Origin: Candidatus Gastranaerophilales bacterium | Lineage (GTDB): Bacteria; Cyanobacteriota; Vampirovibrionia; Gastranaerophilales; Gastranaerophilaceae | NCBI GenBank assembly: GCA_944322945.1 | Contig: CALUQN010000017.1 | Location: 1-49,470 of the forward strand | Direction of reading: 5' to 3' | Length of the DNA: 49,470 nt | Part shown: positions 1 through 8,163 of the stretch, one piece after another | Numbering within the stretch: the first letter of the stretch is position 1 | Layout: each line of letters starts with the position of its first letter | Position numbers and translations under genes: made by a program | Notes under the pieces: generated by a model | Seen by the model: the letters and a program-made list of their open reading frames with translations, nothing else | The model's database searches: none | What the model was told of the DNA's origin: nothing

Positions 1-375
1 AAATGTTAAAAATCTCTTTGGATTTATTCTTTTACAAGGATCTTATCCTTAAAGCATTAGTTTGTTAACAATGCCCCAGGTCGGGGAGGGCTAGGGTGGG
101 GATCAAACATTATGTTTGCTCAGAATAACAAACTCTTTGCTCCGGCGACTCAATTTGCCGAAAAACTTAACATTTCTTAATTATCCTCTGTTACTCCTTT
201 ACATTTCTTAATACAAAGCACAGGATATAAACTCTTTGCTGCAAAGTATTACTCAGGATTTTTTAGAATATTTTATATGTTACGTTTTGTAACGGTTTTT
301 CCATATCATTAAATTTTTACTGCATTTATTCCGTTTATTTCTAGTGTAAAAGACAAAAAAAAGGAGGGCTTTAAG
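1..375. other. Leader region with no gene, ending in a ribosome binding site
   Basis: No convincing gene is seen. Around 71-98 lies one copy of the G-rich hairpin repeat (CCCAGGTCGGGGAGGG followed by AGGGTGGGG) that recurs through the window, followed by a CAAACATTATGTTTGC palindrome. At 279-293 there is an inverted repeat GTTAC/GTAAC, a possible operator. A very strong Shine-Dalgarno sequence (AAGGAGGG, 361-368) lies 7 bases before the ATG at 376. No clear -35/-10 pair could be assigned. Confidence 0.5.
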
Positions 376-438
376 ATGAATTTCAAACCTGAAAACCTTG
401 ATAAATCAGTATTTTCCATCAGGGGGGGGGGCAGATGA
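376..438 (+). other. Short leader reading frame with strong RBS, out of frame with the autotransporter
   Basis: The ATG at 376 has the best ribosome binding site of the region, AAGGAGGG at 361-368. Translation from it runs about 20 codons through the poly-G tract and stops at TGA 436-438. The autotransporter frame begins in another register 59 bases downstream. Adding one G (11) or removing two (8) would join this leader to the autotransporter, giving a 1682-residue protein with an extended signal region of about 40 residues. I therefore read it as the true 5' end of the autotransporter gene in an OFF register; a sequencing or assembly error in the homopolymer is the alternative. Confidence 0.65.
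422..431 (+). repeat. Poly-G tract (10 G), candidate phase-variation switch
   Basis: Ten consecutive G residues lie between the strong start at 376 and the signal-peptide coding sequence. Homopolymeric G or C runs of this length are classic slipped-strand mispairing sites; poly-G tracts control Pmp10 in Chlamydia pneumoniae. Here a one-base gain would restore the frame. The run could also act as a weak Shine-Dalgarno for the ATG at 435, 3 bases after its end. Confidence 0.7.
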
Positions 439-3400
439 CAGGTCGTACTCTGCTTGCCGCTCTTTTGATTGGTGCCGCACCAGCACTCGCGGATGATCTT
501 TCGACGCCGACTTTGGGTGACGATAGCGCTTATACCCTCACAAAAGTCGACGCGGCTGGTGATAACACTATTACAAAATTTGAATACAACTCCTCAACAG
601 GCGAGTTTACACCTGTTTACTACCGTATGGATTTGAAAAATACAACATATGGTGAAGGTGCTGACAGCAAATATTTTCAGTTGGAAGATAAATACGGTGA
701 CGGACAATATTATTTAACAGAAGTTGACACACCGGAACCCGGTAAAACAACAATTACTGTCAAATATGACGCGGCTGCCACCGGCAATTACACTACACAG
801 TACAAAGATATTAATTCAACCATTGAAGCAACAAATCCTGAAAGTACTTACAATAATCGTTATCAAATGATTGGTGGTGCAATCAAGGATGTGACGAATT
901 TTGAAAATGTATTATTTGAAAATAATACAACAAATGCTATTTTGCACGTATCAGGCGGAACTTCGGATGATGGGAATTCTGCTTATGCTGATGCGCTAGG
1001 TGGTGCTCTGTATAATGATACTACTATAGGTGACATAAGCGGTACATTTATAAACAACTCAATAATTGTAACTATAGATAAAGATACCATATACGATTAT
1101 GGTGATATGACTACATATGGCGGAGCTATTTATAACAAAGGTGAAATAGGCAATATCAACGCTAATTTTATAAATAATAAAGCAGATTATGGCAGTGCAA
1201 TTTACAATAGCGGTAAAGTGGGAGATATTATAGGTGATTTTGTAAATAATACCGGAGATGAATATAATTCAAACGTAATTGCAAACATAAATAATGGGCA
1301 AATCGGAGACATTACCGGTAACTTTATAAGTAATACCGGAAATGTTATTTATAACAGTGCTGATGAAAATGGTTCCGTAAAGATTGGTAATATTTCGGGC
1401 AATTTTATCGCGAATGATGGTTATGCTATATCTAATGTTGCATATAATGATAAATATGAACAAACAGAAATTGGTGATATCAACGCTAATTTTATTGGAA
1501 ATACCCAAGGTGGTATCAACAACTATGGTATAGTTGGAAACGTAACCTCCACGTTTATCAGCAATGATAGAGGAATTTCAAATGGCGGCATCATTGGAAA
1601 TATTAAAGGTGATTTTATTGGCAATAATACCGCTATAGAAAATTATGGTGAGCTCGGGAATATAACCGGTGATTTTATAGGTAATGGTATTTCTATAGGT
1701 AATAGCGGCACAATCAAAGATGTTAATGCTCATTTTATGAATAATTTAGGCGGCGCAATATCCAATATTAACGGCATATTAGGAACGGTAACAGGTAATT
1801 TCACAAATAATACAGGAAGTCAAAATAGGCTTGACGGCAGTAATGCTGTTGCAGGCGGGGCAATCCTAAATTACGTTGATAATGGCAGCTCAACAAGTTC
1901 CATAATAGGAAACATCAATGCTGACTTTGTCAACAATAGTGCAGTATCCGATAATTACTCTACATACGGTGGGGCTATTTACAATGGAAATTACTATTAT
2001 AGTAGCGAAAACAATAGCATGGCTATAATAGGGGATATTACGGGTGATTTTATAAATAACAGTGTATCATCAAACAGTAGCAGGCGTAGTGGACAAGGTG
2101 GGGCTATTTTTAATGACTATAACAGCAAAATTGGGAATATCACTGGTAATTTCATTATGAATTCTTCTGATGGAGATGCCGGAGCTATCTATAATTCTGG
2201 TACCTTAGGAGATATCACAGGCGATTTTATTAAAAATTCTGCTGATGACTGGGGTGGCGGAATTGAAAATCAGGGTGAAGTGGGTAAAATAACCGGTAAT
2301 TTTACTGAAAATAGTGCCAATAGGGGTGGTGCAATCTACAATGAAGGCATCATGGGTGATATTAACGGTAATTTTATAAGTAACACTGCCAAAGATTCTG
2401 CTGGTGCTATTGTAACGTCTATAGGTGGCGTTAATAACATAACCGGCAACTTTAAACAAAATACGGCAGGGCAAGGTGCCGGTGCTATTGGTTTCAATGC
2501 TAATACTTGGATAGAACTAAATACCACAACAAATATTAAAGATTCTGTATTTGAAGAAAATACAGCAGGGGGGTACGGCGGCGCCATTGCTGTTGCTCTT
2601 GATTATACAAGATCTACACCATTTGAGCAAACAAATATACATTCATTAAATATTGACAACACTCTATTTGAAAATAATATAACAGGTATTGCAGGCGGTG
2701 CTATATATCTTTCAAAACAAGTTACTGATAGCGGTGAGGCATTTGTAAGTTTAATGAATGAAGTTTCGCCATTATCAGAAACAAATACAGACACCGGTTA
2801 TAATTTGGTTGTCAACAACACAACTTTCAAAAATAACACTGCACAAAATAAAGATATAAAGATGTATGCAAGTGGCGGTGCTGTTGCAATGCAAGGCATT
2901 GGTAATATTGAAAATTATAATAGGATAGAAATTACCAAGTGCAAAGAAATATTAGTTGATGAAGACGGTAATAAAATCGCTGATATGCCTGAATATTACT
3001 ATATGGATAATTATGGTCGTGACTCAATAATCATGACTGATCCAATGCATAATATTATCCAAAATTCATATTTTGAAAATAACAAAGCAATTAGTGATTA
3101 CAACGCATTTGGCGGAGCAATATCCGTTATGTCTACAGGCTCTGCTCAAACAGGAACAAATATTGAACAATACGAAGATGTTTATGAACAAACTATTGAT
3201 GATTATCTGGAGTGGCTTCCAATGCCGGATCCTGACATGACACAGGAAGAGTATATCCAATATATTAAAGATGAGTTACAGTCTGCTATTGAAAGCGACC
3301 CTAATATGTTTGCCTCAGAAGAGGAACTCTATGCAGCCCTGGAATCTATGGGCATAGACCCGAATGGTTCAGCAAGCGGCACAAGCCATGATTCACTGGA

Positions 3401-5423
3401 AATTGTCAACACATCTTTCGTTAACAACTCAGCAGAATATGTTAATGAAGAAGACCCGTACGGCGGAGCTTATGGCGGTGCAATATTCAGCCAGACAAAC
3501 CTGAAAATAACTGCCGACAACGGTACCAGCTTGTTTGACGGCAACAAAGTTATTAATAACGGCGTCGAAGAATCCAATGCCATTTATATGAATAACAACA
3601 ACCCGGACAAAACTCCGTTAAAATTAACCCTTGAAGCAAAAAACAACGGTGTTATACAAATAAATGACAAAATTTCCGGCAGTACTTATACGCACATTAA
3701 CAATTCCGTCGGCGAGGTAAAACCCTATCTCGACCCCGGCCCTCAACCATTGGCAGAAACTGTCTATAAAATAAACATAACAGGTGACGAGACAGGTAAA
3801 GTCATATTGAATAACGTTATAGAAGCCTATAACGCAATTGATGACAGATCTCCGTTTGAAAAAGACACTGTCGATATCAGCCTTGAAAAAACTAACTTGT
3901 ACCTCGGTGCGCGCGATGACGTACTCAATGGCAACAACTTAGACCTCAAAAGCGGCTTATTCTCAATGAGCAACAATTCTGTAGGTACAGCTTCACTGAA
4001 CACATTCACTATTTCCGGAGACACAAACTTTGTTGCAGATGTAAACCTGCAAGAGCAAACAATGGACAGAATTACAGCTGATACCTACGGAGCACACACA
4101 GGAAACTTAAATGTCATCGGCATGAATATATTAAATGATGCACCTGTGGGTCGTGACACTACAGAAATTTTCTTCGCTGAAACCGGTTTAATGGATAATG
4201 TTGTTAACGGCACTGGCGAACTTCCTGACAGCAACTATCAGGTTGCACTCACTCCTATATACAAATATAACGTAGGATACGAAACTCGTGAAGATGACGG
4301 AGGTTACTTCGTCTTTACAAGAGGAGATAAAATTCCGACAACACCGGGTGGCAGTACAGGCGGAGGCTCTACAGGAAACCCGTCCGATGCGTTCAACCCA
4401 GCTGTTCTGGCTACCCCTGTTGCAAATCTCGCCGCCGGTCAAGCTGCTATGAACGAAGCGTTCAAATACGTCTTCGAACATGCTGACGCATTTACTCAAT
4501 TACCATCTATGGAAAGATACGCTAAAATCAATGCCAACAAATATGCATTAAGTACTGATTTCAACGAAAATATGCCGTCCTACGCCGACCAGCTTCAAAA
4601 TAAAGCCGTCTGGTTCAGACCATATACTACCTTTGAAACCATGAACATTAAAAACGGTCCGAAAGTTGATGCCATTACTTATGGTTCGCTTGTTGGCTTC
4701 GACGGTGATTTCAAAGAAATGAAAAATGGCTGGAGCAGAATCTTCACTGGTTATGCTGGCTATATGGGTTCTTCTTTGAATTACTCCGGCGTTGATACAT
4801 CAATGAATGGCGGCTTGTTAGGGTTCACTGAAACCTTCTACAAAGGTAACTTCTGGACTGCAATCACAGCTTCCGCGGGTGCAAGCGTTGGTGAAAGCCA
4901 CACCATGTACGGCAAAGAAGATTATACATCACTTTTGGCTGGTGTCGGAAGTAAAACCGGCTACAACTTCGAATTTAAAGACGGCAAATTCATCATCCAG
5001 CCGATTATGTATTTGTCTTATACCTTTGTAAATACGTTTGATTATAAGAACGCGGCAGGTGTAAACATTGAATCTGATCCGTTACACACAATCCAATTAA
5101 ACCCGAGTGTACGTTTCATCGCGAACCTCAAAGGCGGCTGGCAGCCTTATGCGAGTGTTGGTATGGTCTGGAACCTGATGAACGAAAGCAAGGTCACCGC
5201 CAACAACGTGAAACTTCCGGAAATGTCTGTAAAACCGTATGTTGAATACGGAGTTGGTGTACAGCGGAACTGGGCAGATAAGTTCACGGCGTTCTTACAG
5301 GCAATGATACGTAACGGCGGCAGAAACGGTATTGCGCTTACCGGCGGCTTCCGCTTCATGCTCGGCTCCGACAATGACAACTCTGATAAACCAAAAGTTA
5401 AAAAAGAGATTAAGTCACTATAG
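435..5423 (+). CDS. Large autotransporter adhesin with Pmp-like beta-helix repeats
   Basis: This is probably a type V secreted surface protein whose passenger is exported through its own C-terminal barrel. From the ATG at 435 the 1662-residue product begins with a signal peptide core (LLAALLIGAAPALA, cleavage before DD). Residues of about 140-900 hold many 18-25-residue repeats alternating GGAI(Y/F)N and F-x-x-N (FINN, FENN, FIGN) with IGDITGNF-type spacers, the signature of chlamydial polymorphic membrane proteins and other right-handed beta-helices. A Gly/Ser/Thr-rich linker lies near residue 1305. From about residue 1388 a roughly 270-residue region has the alternating aromatic pattern of an autotransporter barrel and ends near GGFRFMLG, followed by a charged tail closing in KKEIKSL. 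The likely native start is the ATG at 376, which is out of frame in this copy. It has no operon partner. The fold is confident; the ligand is unknown. Confidence 0.85.
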   Translation: MTGRTLLAALLIGAAPALADDLSTPTLGDDSAYTLTKVDAAGDNTITKFEYNSSTGEFTPVYYRMDLKNTTYGEGADSKYFQLEDKYGDGQYYLTEVDTPEPGKTTITVKYDAAATGNYTTQYKDINSTIEATNPESTYNNRYQMIGGAIKDVTNFENVLFENNTTNAILHVSGGTSDDGNSAYADALGGALYNDTTIGDISGTFINNSIIVTIDKDTIYDYGDMTTYGGAIYNKGEIGNINANFINNKADYGSAIYNSGKVGDIIGDFVNNTGDEYNSNVIANINNGQIGDITGNFISNTGNVIYNSADENGSVKIGNISGNFIANDGYAISNVAYNDKYEQTEIGDINANFIGNTQGGINNYGIVGNVTSTFISNDRGISNGGIIGNIKGDFIGNNTAIENYGELGNITGDFIGNGISIGNSGTIKDVNAHFMNNLGGAISNINGILGTVTGNFTNNTGSQNRLDGSNAVAGGAILNYVDNGSSTSSIIGNINADFVNNSAVSDNYSTYGGAIYNGNYYYSSENNSMAIIGDITGDFINNSVSSNSSRRSGQGGAIFNDYNSKIGNITGNFIMNSSDGDAGAIYNSGTLGDITGDFIKNSADDWGGGIENQGEVGKITGNFTENSANRGGAIYNEGIMGDINGNFISNTAKDSAGAIVTSIGGVNNITGNFKQNTAGQGAGAIGFNANTWIELNTTTNIKDSVFEENTAGGYGGAIAVALDYTRSTPFEQTNIHSLNIDNTLFENNITGIAGGAIYLSKQVTDSGEAFVSLMNEVSPLSETNTDTGYNLVVNNTTFKNNTAQNKDIKMYASGGAVAMQGIGNIENYNRIEITKCKEILVDEDGNKIADMPEYYYMDNYGRDSIIMTDPMHNIIQNSYFENNKAISDYNAFGGAISVMSTGSAQTGTNIEQYEDVYEQTIDDYLEWLPMPDPDMTQEEYIQYIKDELQSAIESDPNMFASEEELYAALESMGIDPNGSASGTSHDSLEIVNTSFVNNSAEYVNEEDPYGGAYGGAIFSQTNLKITADNGTSLFDGNKVINNGVEESNAIYMNNNNPDKTPLKLTLEAKNNGVIQINDKISGSTYTHINNSVGEVKPYLDPGPQPLAETVYKINITGDETGKVILNNVIEAYNAIDDRSPFEKDTVDISLEKTNLYLGARDDVLNGNNLDLKSGLFSMSNNSVGTASLNTFTISGDTNFVADVNLQEQTMDRITADTYGAHTGNLNVIGMNILNDAPVGRDTTEIFFAETGLMDNVVNGTGELPDSNYQVALTPIYKYNVGYETREDDGGYFVFTRGDKIPTTPGGSTGGGSTGNPSDAFNPAVLATPVANLAAGQAAMNEAFKYVFEHADAFTQLPSMERYAKINANKYALSTDFNENMPSYADQLQNKAVWFRPYTTFETMNIKNGPKVDAITYGSLVGFDGDFKEMKNGWSRIFTGYAGYMGSSLNYSGVDTSMNGGLLGFTETFYKGNFWTAITASAGASVGESHTMYGKEDYTSLLAGVGSKTGYNFEFKDGKFIIQPIMYLSYTFVNTFDYKNAAGVNIESDPLHTIQLNPSVRFIANLKGGWQPYASVGMVWNLMNESKVTANNVKLPEMSVKPYVEYGVGVQRNWADKFTAFLQAMIRNGGRNGIALTGGFRFMLGSDNDNSDKPKVKKEIKSL

Positions 5424-5531
5424 CAAACAGTAATAAAAAAAACAGAGAAGAAAAATTTTTTTCGGAACACGCGACTCACTGCGTTCGCGCTATCGTCCTC
5501 AAAAAACATTTCTCCTCTGTTTTTTGCTATC
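5417..5531. terminator. Inverted repeat after the autotransporter gene, possible terminator
   Basis: The stretch starting ATAGCAAA and containing AACAGAGAAGAAA (5417-5454) is matched in inverse orientation by TTTCTCCTCTGTTTTTTGCT (5510-5529), which ends in a T run. The loop of about 60 bases carries GTTCGCGCTATCGTCCTC, a repeat block found again at 42187-42204. The structure could stop transcription of the autotransporter, but the loop is long and the arms are also dispersed repeats. Confidence 0.35.
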
Positions 5532-5534
5532 ACA

Positions 5535-5558
5535 AAAGAAGAGATTAAGTCACTCTAA
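5535..5558 (+). pseudogene. Relic of an autotransporter 3' end (KEEIKSL-stop)
   Basis: AAAGAAGAGATTAAGTCACT followed by CTAA reproduces the last codons of the autotransporter just upstream (K-K-E-I-K-S-L-stop) with few substitutions. It sits in a repeat block, and a similar copy with ATG in place of AAG is at about 42239-42262. It is too short to be a gene; I read it as a recombination or duplication scar. Confidence 0.5.
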
Positions 5559-5938
5559 AGACGATATGACGATTTCACCCTCTCCCGATTTGGAGAGCGG
5601 GGGGGAGGAATTAAAACTGCTAAGCTCTTACGGTCATGACAAAGTTGGTGGGCACGCGTGCGCTTTGCCCACCCTATAACTCTTTCGCCCAACAATGCAC
5701 TTTGTACCCTCCCCAGGTCGGGGAGGGCAAGGGTGGGGAACAAATATTATGTTTGGCAAACGTAACGTTTGTATCAATAGGACTATTCAACTTTTAAAAA
5801 GTCGCCTTTTGAAAATGCTCAAGAGATTTTGAAATACTTTTAACAGGCGGCTTTTAGTACGCCCGTAAGAGTTTTTCAATCTTAGTAGGGCAGGGGCAGG
5901 GGTGAGGTCTTACTGTCAGGCATTGCCTGACCTACAGT

Positions 5939-5995
5939 AACTCCGACAAAGACAACGACAAACCGAAAGTTAAAAAAGAAATCAAGTCACTCTAG
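5939..5995 (+). pseudogene. Relic of a second autotransporter gene: last 18 codons
   Basis: Read from 5939, the frame gives NSDKDNDKPKVKKEIKSL-stop, nearly the same as the tail of the autotransporter ending at 5423 (SDNDNSDKPKVKKEIKSL). Third positions differ (AAA/AAG, ATT/ATC, CTA/CTC) and one codon is missing, so this is a diverged paralogue and not a fresh duplication. It begins abruptly next to a GTCAGGCATTGCCTGAC palindrome. The rest of the gene is absent, which suggests deletion or recombination between tandem autotransporter genes. Confidence 0.65.
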
Positions 5996-6594
5996 CAAAC
6001 ATGATGGTTGCTGTCATCCTGAAAGCGTAGAAAATCAGTTTTTTTGAAAAACGAGATTTTCAAGCTGTTCAGGATCTTGCCGTGCGGAAAATCTTGCCAG
6101 CTCTTCACAAGCTAAGACCCTGAAATAAATTCAGGGTGACAATAAGTAGGTCAGGCAATGCCTGACCTACTTAAACTTTGTACCCTCCCCAGGTCGGGGA
6201 GGGCTAGGGTGGGGAGCAAACATTATGTTTGGCAAACGTAACGTTTGCATCAATAGGACTATTCAACTTTTAAAAAGTCGCCTTTTGAAGATGTGCAAGG
6301 AATTTTGAAAGGCTTTTAACAGGCGGTTTTTATTACGCCCGTAAGAGTTTTTCAATATTCTCCCCTCTCCTAGTTTAGGAGAGGGGGTAGGGGTGAGGTG
6401 CAAACATAATGTTTGTCCTCTCCAAATCGTGTTAGGGGCTGTCTTAAAATAATTTCATGATATCCTCTTCTGCATAATCTCATTGCCGCTGTATTTTGTT
6501 ACAAAATGTTACAATATCCGGTATTTGCGCAATCTGTGCCGAAAAAAAACGTTATTATATGTATGAGAGTATAACCCATAGGATTACTGTATCT

Positions 6595-7500
6595 ATGTTA
6601 GTCATTGACGGTGATTACAATTATTTAATAAATAAGTTGAACCTGTCTCCGCAGAAACTTGCAGAGTACGGGACAAAAACCGTTGACGAAATTCTGGAAG
6701 CAGAAGCAGCCAGCGGCAACCAGGCTGCGATTAAAATTGTTAACGAAATGTACACCAACGTCGCATTTCTCGTTGAAATTTTTAGGCTTGCTGATCCGGA
6801 AAATAAATACATGATACTCTCACAAATGAGTTCTCAACAATTACAAGAATTTCTGCCGCTTATGGAAGAGCAGGATTTACAACAAGGCTTGATGTATTTT
6901 TCTATGGACAAACTTCTTGATATGATGGAAGATTTGCCCCCAGAACAGCTTGTTAACGCGGTATTTGAGATGTTTTCTCAGGAAGAAATTATCCAATACA
7001 TGCCGGAAGACCAGCTTGATAAAGTTTTGACAGGTCCTGAACTTGATAAAAACAAAGTTCTGGAACATCTGAAATCCATTCCGCCGGAATATCTTGCCCA
7101 GATGATTGAAAACGTCACTGGCGAGCCGCTGGATGAAATGGACAGCCTTGATATGATTAACCAGATTAGCGGGTTTAATCCTAACGAATATAAAGATGCT
7201 CTCACAGGTATGCAGTCAACTCAAAAGCAGCAGCTAATGCTTTCTCTGTGCAAAGAAAATCCGGAACTTTACCAGCTCTTTGCTCCTGAAGAATATACTA
7301 ATATCGTCAATACTTATAAACAAAAACCGCAGGTAGTTAAGGCGCTTAATGTTATTGAAAAAGAAGAAATAATCAAGATGGTTGAAGAACTGCCAAATGA
7401 CCTGTTGTCTATGGTTATTACGCAAATTGACCCTGATACATTCGGCGATATGCTGTTGAAAAAACACGCAGATCTGCTTGCTCAAGTCGTTATGATGTAG
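6595..7500 (+). CDS. Alpha-helical repeat protein of unknown function
   Basis: The product of about 301 residues is acidic and almost entirely helical. It is built of repeating segments such as EFLPLMEEQDLQQGLMYF, MMEDLPPEQLVNAVFEMF and MVEELPNDLLSMVITQ. The pattern (x-M-x-x-L-P-x-x-x-L-x-x-x-x-x) resembles the superhelical N-terminal domain of MgtE or the armadillo-like units of FliG, but no channel or motor domain follows. It has no signal peptide or membrane segment, so it is probably cytoplasmic. The frame is open from 6496; I chose the ATG at 6595 because AGGA lies about 12 bases upstream and a TATAAC box is at 6570-6575. An upstream ATG at 6559 is possible. I do not recognise a specific function. 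Confidence 0.6.
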   Translation: MLVIDGDYNYLINKLNLSPQKLAEYGTKTVDEILEAEAASGNQAAIKIVNEMYTNVAFLVEIFRLADPENKYMILSQMSSQQLQEFLPLMEEQDLQQGLMYFSMDKLLDMMEDLPPEQLVNAVFEMFSQEEIIQYMPEDQLDKVLTGPELDKNKVLEHLKSIPPEYLAQMIENVTGEPLDEMDSLDMINQISGFNPNEYKDALTGMQSTQKQQLMLSLCKENPELYQLFAPEEYTNIVNTYKQKPQVVKALNVIEKEEIIKMVEELPNDLLSMVITQIDPDTFGDMLLKKHADLLAQVVMM

Positions 7501-7505
7501 TTTTG

Positions 7506-8030
7506 CTATTCATCCAGCAATTCAATAGCTGTTTTGATTGCCAGTTCGCTGAAATTGTATTTCATTACACGTCTGTCAAGTGACGAGTTTAGTTTAAATT
7601 CACGGATAACTATTTTGTCGTGGTATTTTACTGCGATATAGACAAGCCCGACGGGTTTATTTTTTGAGCCGCCGGTTGGCCCTGCAATACCTGTCGTGCA
7701 GATGGCAACATCACATCCGGTACGTCTATACAATCCCTGCGCCATTTCAAACGCGCACTCACTGCTGACCGCGCCATACTTTTCCAGTGTTTCGTTCAAG
7801 ACGCCGAGGTTTTTGTGCTTAATCTCGTTTGCATAAGTGACGTAAGCTTCTTTAAAATATTCTGAACTTCCTGATATATCAGTAATTCTTGACGCAACAA
7901 GCCCGCCTGTGCAGGATTCTGCCGTGGAGACCGTCAGCGATTTTTCCTTCAAAAGCCTGCCGAGCGCCTCTTCAGTTTTTATGCTGTTTTTATGGAGATT
8001 ATATTTTATGTTTTCAAATAATTTATTCAT
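7506..8030 (-). CDS. pncC: Nicotinamide-nucleotide amidohydrolase, CinA C-terminal type
   Basis: This stand-alone CinA C-terminal domain hydrolyses nicotinamide mononucleotide to nicotinate mononucleotide and ammonia in NAD salvage. The sequence shows the family hallmarks in order: TAESCTGG near residue 31, the SEYF...VTYANEIKHKNLGV segment, E-x-YGAVS, AICTTGIAGPTGG and the PVGLVYIAV strand. At about 174 residues it is the usual length for the single-domain form, without the N-terminal molybdopterin-binding-like half. I chose the ATG at 8030 (MNKLFENIK); an upstream in-frame start at 8066 would add 12 residues. It converges with the preceding helical-protein gene, leaving only 5 bases between them. 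Confidence 0.88.
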   Translation of the reverse strand: MNKLFENIKYNLHKNSIKTEEALGRLLKEKSLTVSTAESCTGGLVASRITDISGSSEYFKEAYVTYANEIKHKNLGVLNETLEKYGAVSSECAFEMAQGLYRRTGCDVAICTTGIAGPTGGSKNKPVGLVYIAVKYHDKIVIREFKLNSSLDRRVMKYNFSELAIKTAIELLDE

Positions 8031-8127
8031 CACTTTTACTCTATGTACATAAACGGATTTTGTCAATTGTCCGCCTTAACTATTTGTCTTAATTATTCGA
8101 AATAATTGTTGGATATTGAAATTTGAT

Positions 8128-8133
8128 TATACT
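8128..8133 (+). promoter_or_regulatory. Putative -10 box of dnaB
   Basis: TATACT at 8128-8133 lies just before the gene. Its expected start site, near 8140, falls after the ATG at 8137 but before the Shine-Dalgarno AAGGAG (8147-8152), which supports translation from the later ATG at 8164. TTGTTG at 8106-8111 could serve as a -35 with 16-bp spacing. Confidence 0.45.
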
Positions 8134-8163
8134 ATCATGAGTAAAAAGGAGCATGGAAAGAGC

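Larger units (their letters stand above)
5424..6594. repeat. Long intergenic mosaic of dispersed repeats
   Basis: This stretch of about 1.2 kb has no intact gene. It contains G-rich hairpin repeats (about 5580-5608, 5709-5738, 6184-6214, 6360-6400), two copies of the palindrome GTCAGGCAWTGCCTGAC (5915-5931 and about 6150-6166), CAAACGTAACGTTTG palindromes (near 5758 and 6235), a GTGGGCACGC block (about 5651) and two decayed copies of the module read as STFKKSPFE.. (about 5780-5880 and 6260-6360). Two relics of the autotransporter 3' end are also present and are listed separately. A TTGTTACAAAATGTTACAA direct repeat lies at 6497-6515. Confidence 0.7.

Noticed and set aside
5147-5533. 128-codon frame antisense to the autotransporter end
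   Set aside because: It is the shadow of the barrel-coding region, with no RBS or recognisable product; the same holds for the many other antisense frames in long genes.
8116-8163. Upstream starts of dnaB (8116 or 8137)
   Set aside because: A TATACT box at 8128-8133 would start transcription after these codons, and AAGGAG at 8147-8152 points to the ATG at 8164.
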